Shown here piece after piece: positions 1-7,635 of a stretch of DNA of 19,060 nt. The stretch's first letter is position 1, and every line of letters begins with the position of its first letter. The position numbers were made by a program, and so were the translations under genes. Source of the stretch: an uncultured Collinsella sp. (GTDB lineage Bacteria > Actinomycetota > Coriobacteriia > Coriobacteriales > Coriobacteriaceae); the NCBI GenBank assembly GCA_900541045.1, contig UQID01000031.1, forward strand, positions 1-19,060. Direction: 5' to 3'. The notes beneath the pieces were generated by a model, which was not told the origin of the DNA, ran no database searches, and saw nothing but the letters and a program-made list of their open reading frames with translations.

Positions 1-2
1 GC

Positions 3-881
3 GCCGAATGCTCGCCATCGAAATTTATCGATGGCCTATTTCAGACTGTAATGGGGCTTCTAATAGCCGGCCTGGCGCTTGCCGCTAGTCTTATTGTCGC
101 GCCGCTGGGCGCCTACGCTGCCGACGTCCCCACGCCGGAATTCAAAGAAACATATACGGTGGAAAGCGCTGAGCGTGTTGTGTGCCGATCTTTATCGGGG
201 AAGTACATCGTCTTTAACGAGGATAATAATGGTGACCCCGGCGATTATGGAACGGTTTTAAACGTTGAAGACGGAACGCAGAAGCGTGTCAAAATGTCCC
301 TCGAAAACAGCTGGGATGGCTACTGCTGCTTCTCTTCCGATGAAAAGACGTTATATGCGTACGACGAGGATAGCCTGTCGGTTACCGCCTATGATTTGAG
401 TTCAAATAAATCAAAGACTTATAAGCTTGGAAGTTCCGTTATTGCGGATGGCCGTGCGGCTCGTTTTCAGCTGTCTGAAGACGGAAAATCATTTCTATTT
501 CTTTCGGGATCTCGATCGATTCAGTTTTGCAAGTACAATTTCGAAAAAGATGAGATTGAGGAGCAATTTGCTATAGATGATGATACTCTTGGCGTTGAGT
601 CCTCTTTTGAGGTAATACGAGACGACTACTGGCTGTCTTCGGATGGTATGTACGGATACATAGTGTTCGATGGGTCTGAAGATGGCAAAAGTTGCAATAA
701 AATAGTTACCTATGACTTGGGCACAGCTTCGATTGCCAATATCGTTAGCGTTGAACTGGATACGGAAAGCAGTTATGGAGCCGTCTATCCTCTGGGCCTT
801 TGTTTTCCGGCATTCCAATTACTTCGGACAAAGGCACCTTCCTTTACAACGGCGCTCTGTTGTCGAAGAATGGCGAAATGA
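3..881 (+). CDS. Secreted/membrane-anchored repeat protein, N-terminal part (5' partial, frameshifted)
   Basis: The frame is open to the window edge. An ATG lies at 51 but no ribosome binding site precedes it, so the start is probably outside. Residues from the ATG at 51 form a hydrophobic stretch (LLIAGLALAASLIVAPLGAYA) ending in an AYA-AD signal-peptidase-like site, so the rest is likely extracellular. The body has repeated segments of the type SDEKTLYAYDEDS, SEDGKSFLFLSG and SSDGMYGYIVFDG, which resemble beta-propeller blades of a WD40/YVTN type; that is inference. The reading becomes implausible after about residue 250 (from the ATG at 51) and ends at 881, while the sensible continuation is in the -1 frame from about 800. 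I therefore read this entry and the next as one gene broken by a single missing base near 795-806. It is visibly AT-richer than the genes that follow. No specific function is recognised. Confidence 0.6.
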   Translation, partial: AECSPSKFIDGLFQTVMGLLIAGLALAASLIVAPLGAYAADVPTPEFKETYTVESAERVVCRSLSGKYIVFNEDNNGDPGDYGTVLNVEDGTQKRVKMSLENSWDGYCCFSSDEKTLYAYDEDSLSVTAYDLSSNKSKTYKLGSSVIADGRAARFQLSEDGKSFLFLSGSRSIQFCKYNFEKDEIEEQFAIDDDTLGVESSFEVIRDDYWLSSDGMYGYIVFDGSEDGKSCNKIVTYDLGTASIANIVSVELDTESSYGAVYPLGLCFPAFQLLRTKAPSFTTALCCRRMAK

Positions 882-1666
882 CAAATGATGCTGTTTGTGG
901 TCTTTCAGAGCCTGACTACCCGAATGAAGATGATGGCATCTGCTCGGTTAATTCGAGCGGTTCATTGGCTTTAATTGCGCAAGGTAATGATACTTCTTCT
1001 GACGAAGTCGAGGTATATGATTGTGCTTCGGGCAAGCAGGGGGAGAAAGTAAAGCCGTCTAGTCCGGTTGGCGCTTATGGTTCATTGTCCAACGATGGTC
1101 GATATGTGCTCGGAATTAAAACTAATTCTGATAACAATGACAAGATGGTATTGCTTGATTTAAATAAGAACGTTGCTTCTAAGACGCCTTTAAAGAGCGG
1201 AAGGAGTGTGGACGAGCTCTGGTTTGCTGATGACGATACGCTGGTTTGTTGTATGGGTCCTGCTGAAAAGGGCATTCGGGTTGATGTGTACAAGTCGAAC
1301 ATTGCACGAAGTCCTCTAAAAACAGCGTCATCTGAAAAGGCAGAAGAGTCTTTCTTGCACAGTCCTGTTATTTTCGGCGCAATTGCCGTTGCATTGGCTG
1401 TTGTTGTTATCGTCGTCGTTTTTGTTGTCCGAAGGAAGATGGCGTCTTGCGTAGCCACTGACTCTCAGGCGGTCCCTCCGAGATCCGCTTCTGACTCGCA
1501 TCTTAACCCTTTGCGCCAGCAGGGCTCGCCTCGGTTTAATGACGCGCAGCAATTCCAGCAGGCTGCAACCCCTATGGATGGGCCGCACTTCTGTGCTTCA
1601 TGTGGCACTCCGCTTGTTCCCGATGCAAAGTTCTGTCCTCATTGCGGCACCCCGATAAAACGTTAA
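800..1666 (+). CDS. Same protein, C-terminal part: transmembrane segment plus C-terminal zinc ribbon
   Basis: This frame begins with a TTG at 800 that has no ribosome binding site; an ATG at 878 overlaps the upstream stop as ATGA but also lacks one. Residues from about 2 (FSGIPITSDKGTFLYNG) continue the propeller-like pattern of the preceding frame, which is why I see one split gene and not two. Further on come SNDGRYVLGIK and a hydrophobic segment (HSPVIFGAIAVALAVVVIVV) followed by RRK, a typical transmembrane helix with positive-inside flank. The extreme C-terminus is a double-CxxC zinc ribbon (CASCG and CPHCG, 11 residues between the pairs) followed by TPIKR. By topology the zinc ribbon would be cytoplasmic and the propeller outside. 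Proteins of this type are annotated only as zinc-ribbon domain proteins; the role is unknown. Confidence 0.65.
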   Translation: MFSGIPITSDKGTFLYNGALLSKNGEMTNDAVCGLSEPDYPNEDDGICSVNSSGSLALIAQGNDTSSDEVEVYDCASGKQGEKVKPSSPVGAYGSLSNDGRYVLGIKTNSDNNDKMVLLDLNKNVASKTPLKSGRSVDELWFADDDTLVCCMGPAEKGIRVDVYKSNIARSPLKTASSEKAEESFLHSPVIFGAIAVALAVVVIVVVFVVRRKMASCVATDSQAVPPRSASDSHLNPLRQQGSPRFNDAQQFQQAATPMDGPHFCASCGTPLVPDAKFCPHCGTPIKR

Positions 1667-1703
1667 CTGCGATACCGTGCCAACGCGCATAGTTAAACAA
1701 AAA

Positions 1704-1744
1704 GACCAAGCTGATTGCATTATGAAAATGTAATCAGCTGGGTC
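1704..1744. terminator. Bidirectional hairpin terminator between zinc-ribbon gene and rlmD
   Basis: Eighteen-base arms at 1704-1721 and 1727-1744 pair with two mismatches around a five-base loop. On the minus strand the stem is followed directly by TTTTTGTTT (plus-strand 1695-1703), and on the plus strand by ATTGTTT. It can therefore end the plus-strand gene and the convergent minus-strand rlmD. Confidence 0.75.
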
Positions 1745-1869
1745 ATTGTTTGGTGACTTGTATCGCTTTCCAGTCTCGTCTGTTTCGATTTGCACGACAA
1801 AAAGAGGCGGGGTTAAACCATCGAGCATCGAATGATTATCTAATCCCCATTTCTCATAAAATCATGCGG

Positions 1870-3183
1870 TTAGTTGCGCTTGAGGTGGACGACGGTTTCG
1901 CAGTGGAAGGTTTGCGGGAATAGGTCGACCGGCGTAATCTTGACGGGGGAGAAGGTGCTCTCCTCGACAAAGCGCTTGAGGTCGCGGGCCAGAGTTGCCG
2001 GGTCGCAGCTCACGTAGGCGACATCGCGGGCACTCGTGCTCGCGATGAGGTCGATCGCCTCGGGGGCGAGGCCCGCACGCGGCGGGTCGACTACCAAGAC
2101 GTCGGCGTCCTGGTCGGGGAACTCGCGCACGGCATCGCCGCCGATGACGTCGACGTTATCGAGCTTGTTGATCTCCAGGTTACGGCGTAGATCGCGCACG
2201 GCCGGGCCATAGGCTTCGACGGCGGCGACAAAATCGCAGCGGCGGGCGAGCGGTAGGGTAAAGGTGCCGGCGCCGCAGTACAGGTCCACGGCCAGTTCGT
2301 CTTCCTGCGGGTCGAGGGCGTCCATAACGAGCTCAATCAAAATCTCGGCGCCCTTGGTATTGACCTGGAAAAACGACGGGGCAGATAAGCGCATCTGGCC
2401 TTCGGCGATATTCTCGGTCCACGAGCCCTCGCCGGCGAGCATCTCGACTTTGGAGACACGGCGGGCTTTCTTTTCGCCCTTGCCCATCACACGCACGATG
2501 CTCGTGGGATGAGCGGCGTCCGCCAGCACGCGGGAGACCTGCGAGCGCGGAAAAGAGCCTGTGGGCGTCCAGAGTGCGACCTCGAGTGCCTTGGTGCGGC
2601 GCGAAGCGCGAATGCCCACGCGCTCGAGGCCCAGGTCGTGGCTTCCGCTCAGATAGTTGAGTGCGCCGACGACCGATTTGAGCGCCTTGGGAAAACGCTT
2701 ATCGAACAGCGGACACGCATCGACGGTCACGATTTTGCTGGGGTCGACACCGTGCATGCCAAGGCGCACGCGACCGTTGACGACGGTCGGTTCGAGCTCG
2801 ATTTTATTGCGGTAGCCCCAGTCGTCCTTGGTGTGGCGGATGGGCTGTACCAACTCATCGACCTGCTCAGGAGCGAACTTGCCGATGCGCTCGAGCGTGG
2901 AGCGCAGGTTTTGCTCCTTGGCGGCGAGCTGTGCCGTGCGTGAGAGATTGCCCCACGAGCAGCCGCCGCAGATGCCCACGAAGGGGCAGGGAGGCTGAAC
3001 GCGATCGGGGCTTGGCTCCAGAATCTCGGTGGCGCGGGCGCGCATGAACGACTTGCCGTCCTGCACGACCTCGGCCTCGACGGTGTCGCCTGCCACGGCA
3101 CCCTGCACAAAGACGGCCTTGCCGTTGTCGGCGTGCGCCAGCCCGTCGGCGCCGTAGGTCATCGATTCTATAGTGAGCTTCAT
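1870..3183 (-). CDS. rlmD: 23S rRNA (uracil-C5)-methyltransferase, RlmD/RumA family
   Basis: SAM-dependent 5-methyluridine methyltransferase acting on 23S rRNA in the cytoplasm. The 437-residue protein has an N-terminal TRAM-like domain (about 1-55), then the four cysteines that bind a [4Fe-4S] cluster in this family: C66, C72, C75 (CPFVGICGGC) and C157 (ACPLF). The Rossmann methyltransferase half shows FFQVN at 271-275, the SAM motif DLYCGAGTF at 300-308 and DPPR at 366-369. C393 in YVSCDPATLARD is the expected nucleophile and E429 in HCETVVHL the expected base. I chose the ATG at 3183 because MKLTIESMTYGADG matches a family N-terminus and the upstream extension (to 3261) runs into the ppk terminator. 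The Shine-Dalgarno is weak (CAGGG). The family also includes RlmCD and TrmA-like enzymes, so the exact uridine is not certain. Confidence 0.88.
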   Translation of the reverse strand: MKLTIESMTYGADGLAHADNGKAVFVQGAVAGDTVEAEVVQDGKSFMRARATEILEPSPDRVQPPCPFVGICGGCSWGNLSRTAQLAAKEQNLRSTLERIGKFAPEQVDELVQPIRHTKDDWGYRNKIELEPTVVNGRVRLGMHGVDPSKIVTVDACPLFDKRFPKALKSVVGALNYLSGSHDLGLERVGIRASRRTKALEVALWTPTGSFPRSQVSRVLADAAHPTSIVRVMGKGEKKARRVSKVEMLAGEGSWTENIAEGQMRLSAPSFFQVNTKGAEILIELVMDALDPQEDELAVDLYCGAGTFTLPLARRCDFVAAVEAYGPAVRDLRRNLEINKLDNVDVIGGDAVREFPDQDADVLVVDPPRAGLAPEAIDLIASTSARDVAYVSCDPATLARDLKRFVEESTFSPVKITPVDLFPQTFHCETVVHLKRN

Positions 3184-3232
3184 ATCCCTGCCTGTCATTC
3201 GTGTTGTTGTCCGCAACCATGGTAGCAGGGAA

Positions 3233-3274
3233 AAGCGCCCCGCATCCGAGGCATTCCTCAAATGCGGGGCGCTT
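3233..3274 (-). terminator. Rho-independent terminator of ppk
   Basis: Perfect 13-bp arms (3233-3245 and 3262-3274; AAGCGCCCCGCAT and its complement) with a 16-base loop. Read on the minus strand the stem runs out into TTTTCCC. It lies 10 bases beyond the ppk stop and inside the space before the rlmD start, separating the two minus-strand transcripts. Confidence 0.85.
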
Positions 3275-3284
3275 CTACAAACGA

Positions 3285-5693
3285 CTATTTCGTCTTGCCG
3301 GTAATGAGCGTCTTAAGACCCAGGCCGATCAGGCCCAGACCCATGCGCACGCGACCGGGGCGATGGCGCTCGATGGCCTTGGTCTTGCCGGCGGGCTTAT
3401 CGCGACGGGCGTTCGGCTCGGGTGCGGGCTTGGTGACCTGCGGCTCGGGCTGAGGTGCAGGTGCAGGCTCGGGCTCAATGACGGTCGCCTGGACCTTTTG
3501 AACCTCGGGTGCGGCCGGCTGCGGTTTGGGCTCAGGCTGGGGCGCGGGCGCGGGCTTTGCCTCGGCGGCCGCCTCGGCGTTGCGATAGGCACGCTCCAGC
3601 AGGGCTTCCTGCGAGTTGAAGGGTTTCTCGCCCTCTGCACGCTCCACGGGGACCCAGGTACCGTCGCTCGTGAGGCTGCGGGCCTTCACGTTGTCGCGCA
3701 GCTGCATGCTCATGTACTCATGCACCAGGGCACGGCAGGTGGGGTCGAGCACGGGGAAGGCGATCTCCACGCGGTGCTCGGTGTTGCGCGTCATCATGTC
3801 AGCCGAGCTCAGATAGATCATGTCCGAGTCCACGCCAAAGGCGTAAACGCGCGCATGCTCCAAAAAGCGTCCGACGATAGAACGGACATGCACGTTCTCG
3901 GTCTTGCCCGGAACGCCCGGCTTGAGGCACGAGATGCCGCGGATGATCATGTCCACGCGGACTCCTGCGCACGACGCCTCGGCGATCTTGTCGATGACCT
4001 CGCGGTCGGTGAGTGAGTTGAGCTTAAAGAACACACGGGCGGGCTCGCCAGCGAGGGCGCGCTGGATCTCGCGATCCAGGCCGCGCATGATGAGCGGCTT
4101 CAGGCCGACCGGCGCCACGCCCAGGAAGCGGTAATCGCCGCGCAGGTTGCCCAGCGACAGGTTGCGGAAGAACAAGTTGGCGTCCTCGCCGATGCCGGGA
4201 TGGGCGGTCATGAGCATAAAGTCGCTGTAGAGCTTGGCCGTCTTCTCGTTAAAGTTGCCGGTGCCCAAAAGCGTCAGGCGTGTAAGCGCCATGCCCTCGC
4301 GATAGGTGAGCTGGCAGATCTTGGAGTGGCACTTAAAGCCCTCGGAGCCGTAGATGACGGTGCAGCCCGCTTCTTCCAGACGCTCGGCCCACTCGATGTT
4401 GTTTTGCTCGTCGAAGCGGGCGCGGAGCTCCATGAGCACCGTGACCTCTTTGCCGTTCTCGGCTGCATCGATCAGCGACTCGCACAGGCGGCTCTGCTTG
4501 GCCACGCGGTAGAGCGTGATTCGCAGCGAGATGCACTCGGGGTCGTAGGCGGCCTCGTGCACCAGATCCAGGAAGGGGTTCATGGCCTCATAGGGATAAA
4601 AGAGCAGCTTGTCGTGCTGAAGTACCTGCTCTCGGATGGAGCGGGTCATATCGATGGTGGGGTTGGGCTGCGGCTTAAACGGCGTAAAGAGCAGCTCGTT
4701 GCGCAGGTGCTCGGGAATCTTGCCCTCAATGCCAAAGACATAGCCCAGGTTGAGCGGGATATCGCAGGTAAAGACCGAGCGACGCGAGAGCTCGAGCGCC
4801 TTGCGGATAGTCTTGAGCGTTGGCTTTTCGAGCGAGCCCGATACGGCGAGCACCACCGGCTGCAGGCGCAAGCGTTTCTTGAGGATGCGCTTCATGTGCT
4901 GGCGGTAATCCTCTTCCTCCTCGACGCCCTCGCCGTCCGGGTCGATATCGGCATTGCGGGTGACGCGGATCAGCGCGCGATCCAGCGGCTTATAGGAGCC
5001 AAAGCAGCTGTCCAGGCAGGCGAGGATGACGTCCTCGAGCAAGATGTAGGAGTAGGTGCCGGTGGGCGAGGGGACCTCGACCACACGGTTCATCGAGGCG
5101 GGAATCTCGATAAGGCCCAGCAGGCTCTCCTCGTCGGTGACGCCGTCCAGGCCACAAGCCAGATAGAGTGCGCCGTTGCGCAGGTTGGGGAAGGGATGGC
5201 GCGGGTCGATGACCAACGGCGAGATGACCGGCGACACGTAGGCTTGGAAGTAGCGGGTTACGAAGGTGCGCTCCTCGGGCGTAAGCGAATCGATGCGGGC
5301 GCGGTGAACGCCCAGAGCGTCGAGCTTGCCCTCGATGCTCTTAAAGATGGACTCCCAACGGGTAAGGAGCCCGGGCAGCTCTGCCATGACAGCATCGACC
5401 TGTTCGGAGGCGGTCATATTGCTCTTGTTGTCGACAGGCTGTTTTTTGAGCTCTGCCAGATCGGACAGGCCGCCCACACGCACCATGAGAAACTCGTCGA
5501 GGTTAGACTCGAAAATCGACACGAACTTTAGACGCTCGAACAGCGGAACGGTTTCGTCGAAGGCTTCGTCAAGCACGCGGTTGTCAAAGCGCAGCCAGCT
5601 AAGCTCTCGGTTTTGCGTGTACGAGAAGTCGCGCGGCGGCTTGCGCAGCTTAGCGGCCTTTTGCTTCTTTTCGATTTTGCTCGGCATATGCAT
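3285..5693 (-). CDS. ppk1: Polyphosphate kinase 1 with long C-terminal extension
   Basis: Reversible transfer of the ATP gamma-phosphate to inorganic polyphosphate. Residues about 22-700 are a complete PPK1: N-terminal domain beginning YTQNRELSWLRFDNRVLDEA, a head domain, and two phospholipase-D-like catalytic domains. H456 in KCHSKICQLTYR corresponds to the autophosphorylated histidine and H613 in EHARVYAFG to the second conserved histidine. PPK1 proteins are usually about 690-720 residues; this one has 802. The extra part (about 708-770) is Pro/Ala/Glu/Gln-rich with repeated PAPAPQPEP units, followed by a basic, glycine-hydrophobic end (RPGRVRMGLGLIGLGLKTLI). The start could be M1 (5693) or M3 (5687); neither has a strong ribosome binding site. 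Single-gene transcript by context, with its own terminator at 3233-3274. Confidence 0.95.
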   Translation of the reverse strand: MHMPSKIEKKQKAAKLRKPPRDFSYTQNRELSWLRFDNRVLDEAFDETVPLFERLKFVSIFESNLDEFLMVRVGGLSDLAELKKQPVDNKSNMTASEQVDAVMAELPGLLTRWESIFKSIEGKLDALGVHRARIDSLTPEERTFVTRYFQAYVSPVISPLVIDPRHPFPNLRNGALYLACGLDGVTDEESLLGLIEIPASMNRVVEVPSPTGTYSYILLEDVILACLDSCFGSYKPLDRALIRVTRNADIDPDGEGVEEEEDYRQHMKRILKKRLRLQPVVLAVSGSLEKPTLKTIRKALELSRRSVFTCDIPLNLGYVFGIEGKIPEHLRNELLFTPFKPQPNPTIDMTRSIREQVLQHDKLLFYPYEAMNPFLDLVHEAAYDPECISLRITLYRVAKQSRLCESLIDAAENGKEVTVLMELRARFDEQNNIEWAERLEEAGCTVIYGSEGFKCHSKICQLTYREGMALTRLTLLGTGNFNEKTAKLYSDFMLMTAHPGIGEDANLFFRNLSLGNLRGDYRFLGVAPVGLKPLIMRGLDREIQRALAGEPARVFFKLNSLTDREVIDKIAEASCAGVRVDMIIRGISCLKPGVPGKTENVHVRSIVGRFLEHARVYAFGVDSDMIYLSSADMMTRNTEHRVEIAFPVLDPTCRALVHEYMSMQLRDNVKARSLTSDGTWVPVERAEGEKPFNSQEALLERAYRNAEAAAEAKPAPAPQPEPKPQPAAPEVQKVQATVIEPEPAPAPQPEPQVTKPAPEPNARRDKPAGKTKAIERHRPGRVRMGLGLIGLGLKTLITGKTK

Positions 5694-5722
5694 CTGTCCG
5701 TTCAGTCCCCGCAGGGGACGGT

Positions 5723-5751
5723 AGCCTAACTCTAATTCATTATTGTCTCAA
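5723..5751 (-). promoter_or_regulatory. Candidate promoter of ppk
   Basis: On the minus strand TTGAGA (plus 5746-5751) and TAGGCT (plus 5723-5728) are separated by 17 bases. The -35 is good (TTGACA-like); the -10 is poor. Position, 30-60 bases upstream of the ppk start, is right. Confidence 0.35.
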
Positions 5752-6095
5752 TTTAGTCGACCGCTGGCACGGACGTATCTCGTGAACGGTATCTTTACCT
5801 ACTTCTTACGCTGACAAGCCGAAGCACTAACGTCCGGTGCTTTGAGCAAGCGATCTATATCCTCACTCAACTGGTGAGAATGTATGAATAAGAATGATAG
5901 CAAGCTGAATATAATCGAATGTAGGTCGAATCGAGGGCAAGCGTCATTTATATGCAGAAAACCGTTTTCACTATGCAATTTTGAATCATGGATAACTTTG
6001 AGTGTTCAAGCTTGATTTCCTAGAAAAATAACGTTTACCTAGGAAAATCTGCTTTACGAAACTGAAGTGCATCATGGGGGAATCATATGCGATAT

Positions 6096-6162
6096 ACCGT
6101 TCATCGCACTTTGCTGACCGTTCGGGGGCGAGGTGGAATTGCGGGTGGTTTTTGGATATAAC
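6096..6162 (+). promoter_or_regulatory. arcA copy 1 promoter with paired ACCGTTC boxes
   Basis: ACCGTTC at 6096-6102 and again at 6117-6123, start-to-start 21 bp, that is two helical turns. They precede a -35-like TGGAAT (6134-6139) and TATAAC (6157-6162) with a 17-base spacer. The 21 bases at 6118-6138 are identical to 9206-9226 before arcA copy 2. The geometry (centres roughly 50 and 70 bases before the presumed start point) fits a dimeric or tandem activator on one DNA face. The regulator is not known from the sequence. Confidence 0.5.
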
Positions 6163-6220
6163 TAGAGCTGTCAGCAAGCAGCGTCCCATACGGAGGGGCG
6201 CTGATACATTCGGCCAGCAA

Positions 6221-7487
6221 GGCCCGAAAGAAAGGTAGGAGGCCATGACGAAAGGTCTGCACGTGCCTTCCGAGATCGGCAAGCTCAGGAAGGTCTGCCT
6301 GCACCGTCCCGGCGACGAGCTCCTCAACCTGCCGCCCGACGAGCTCGAGCGACTCCTGTTCGACGACGTCCCGTTCCTGGAGGTCGCACAGCAGGAGCAC
6401 GACACCTTCGCCCAGATCCTGAGGGACCAGGGCGTGGAGGTCCTCTACCTCGAGAACCTCGTCGCCGAGGTGTTCGACCAGGTCCCCGGCGCCCGCGCCG
6501 AGTTCACCGACCAGTACATCGCCGAGGCCGGCATCCGCGGCCAGCACATGCCGCAGATCGTCCGCGAGAAGCTGGACTCCATCGAGGACAACCTCGAGTT
6601 CGTCAAGAAGACCATGGCCGGCATGACCAAGGCCGAGATCGACATGCCCCTCACGGCGTCCACGACCCTCGACTCCCTGGTCAACTCCGAGTCCGAGTCC
6701 GACCTGATCATCGACCCGATGCCCAACCTCTACTTCACCCGCGACCCGTTCGCGGTCGTCGGCGAGGGCGTCAACCTCAACCGCATGTACTCGGTCACCC
6801 GCAACCGCGAGACCCTGTACGGCAAGTACGTCTTCAAGTACCACCCCGACTACAAGGACGTCTCGCTGTACTTCCGCCGCGACTGCCAGTTCCACACCGA
6901 GGGCGGCGACGTGCTGAACATCAACGAGAAGACCCTCGCCGTCGGCATCTCCCAGCGCACCCAGGCCGCGGCCATCGACGTCATGGCCCAGAACATCTTC
7001 TGGAACTCCGACTCCAAGGTCGAGCGCATCCTGGCCTTCGACATCCCGGTCTCGCGCGCCTTCATGCACCTCGACACGGTCTTCACCCAGATCGACGTCG
7101 ATAAGTTCACGATCCACCCCGCCATCATGGGCACCCTGCGCGTCTACGAGCTGACCGCCGGCAAGAACCCGGGCGACGTGAACATCCGCCTGATCGAGGA
7201 CACCCTCGAGCACGTCCTGGAGGACGCCACCGGCGTCGACCAGGTCAAGCTGATCCCCTGCGGCGGCGGCGACCCGATCGCGGCCTCCCGCGAGCAGTGG
7301 AACGACGGCTCCAACACCCTGTGCGTCGAGCCCGGCAAGATCTGCGTCTACGCCCGCAACACCGTCACCAACGACGTGCTGTACAAGGAGGGCCTGGACC
7401 TTCTCGTCGTGCCCTCCGCCGAGCTCTCCCGCGGCCGCGGCGGCCCGCGCTGCATGAGCATGCCCTTCTGGCGCGAGGACCTCTAAG
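6221..7487 (+). repeat. Direct repeat, copy 1 (1,267 bp, contains arcA)
   Basis: Identity to the second copy begins at GGCCCGAAAGAAAGG (6221), 24 bases before the start codon, and ends one base after the stop codon (7487). Offset to copy 2 is 3,088 bp. All overlapping translations of the two segments agree on both strands, which argues for complete nucleotide identity. Confidence 0.92.
6245..7486 (+). CDS. arcA: Arginine deiminase (copy 1)
   Basis: Hydrolyses L-arginine to citrulline and ammonia, first step of the ADI pathway. 413 residues, the usual length. The expected catalytic set is present: D167 in FTRDPF, E219 in HTEGGDVL, H275 and D277 in MHLDTVFT, and nucleophile C403 in GGPRCMSMP. 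The substrate-binding N-terminal signature FLEVAQQEHD is also intact. The ATG at 6245 follows AAGGTAGGAGG (6231-6241) at a good distance. The coding sequence appears base-for-base identical to 9333-10574. Codon choice is extreme (almost all C- or G-ending), as in very highly expressed genes, and unlike the following aminotransferase. It has its own promoter and a strong terminator, so it looks monocistronic. Confidence 0.97.
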   Translation: MTKGLHVPSEIGKLRKVCLHRPGDELLNLPPDELERLLFDDVPFLEVAQQEHDTFAQILRDQGVEVLYLENLVAEVFDQVPGARAEFTDQYIAEAGIRGQHMPQIVREKLDSIEDNLEFVKKTMAGMTKAEIDMPLTASTTLDSLVNSESESDLIIDPMPNLYFTRDPFAVVGEGVNLNRMYSVTRNRETLYGKYVFKYHPDYKDVSLYFRRDCQFHTEGGDVLNINEKTLAVGISQRTQAAAIDVMAQNIFWNSDSKVERILAFDIPVSRAFMHLDTVFTQIDVDKFTIHPAIMGTLRVYELTAGKNPGDVNIRLIEDTLEHVLEDATGVDQVKLIPCGGGDPIAASREQWNDGSNTLCVEPGKICVYARNTVTNDVLYKEGLDLLVVPSAELSRGRGGPRCMSMPFWREDL

Positions 7488-7546
7488 GTCTTCAAGGACC
7501 CGTACAGGTCTTAATACATACATCTAGCTGCCATTAGATGTCTCCC

Positions 7547-7580
7547 AATGGGGCGGTGCGGGTTTTCGCACCGCCCCATT
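7547..7580 (+). terminator. Terminator after arcA copy 1
   Basis: Perfect 14-bp arms (7547-7560 and 7567-7580; AATGGGGCGGTGCG and its complement) with loop GGTTTT, followed by CTTGT. A smaller inverted repeat CATCTA/TAGATG lies just before it (7521-7526, 7535-7540). The U-tract is weak but the stem is very stable. Confidence 0.8.
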
Positions 7581-7635
7581 CTTGTATGAGGAACGTCAAC
7601 ACGATTGGATGACTGCTTTTGTAAGGAGCTTGGCC

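Larger units (their letters stand above)
5694..6244 (+). promoter_or_regulatory. 551-bp upstream region of arcA copy 1
   Basis: No gene is seen here. The region is AT-rich compared with the genes. It holds an inverted CCGTTC-type motif (GAACGGTAT, 5784-5792), TGAATAAGAATGA at 5885-5897 (resembling part of an ARG box), an inverted repeat TTCCTAG/CTAGGAA at 6017-6023 and 6039-6045, two forward ACCGTTC boxes (6096-6102, 6117-6123), a putative -10 (TATAAC, 6157-6162) and a leader with small hairpins at 6181-6201 and 6212-6224. The block from about 6056 to the start codon is recognisably related to the region before arcA copy 2. Confidence 0.6.

Noticed and set aside
3201..4016. Gly/Leu/Arg-rich plus-strand frame opposite the ppk1 tail
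   Set aside because: It is the antisense of the PAPAPQPEP repeat region; the repeated LGLGLRLG pattern is a product of that.
4200..5531. 443-codon plus-strand frame opposite ppk1
   Set aside because: Antisense mirror of a certain PPK1; no supporting start signal or family.
6101..7495. Long open frame antisense to arcA copy 1 (and the longer equivalent at 9258-10802 opposite copy 2)
   Set aside because: It is a shadow of the strongly biased GC-rich arcA codons; its composition (Val, Leu, Asp, Gly, Ala) is typical of such mirrors, it has no homology that I recognise, and arcA is certain.
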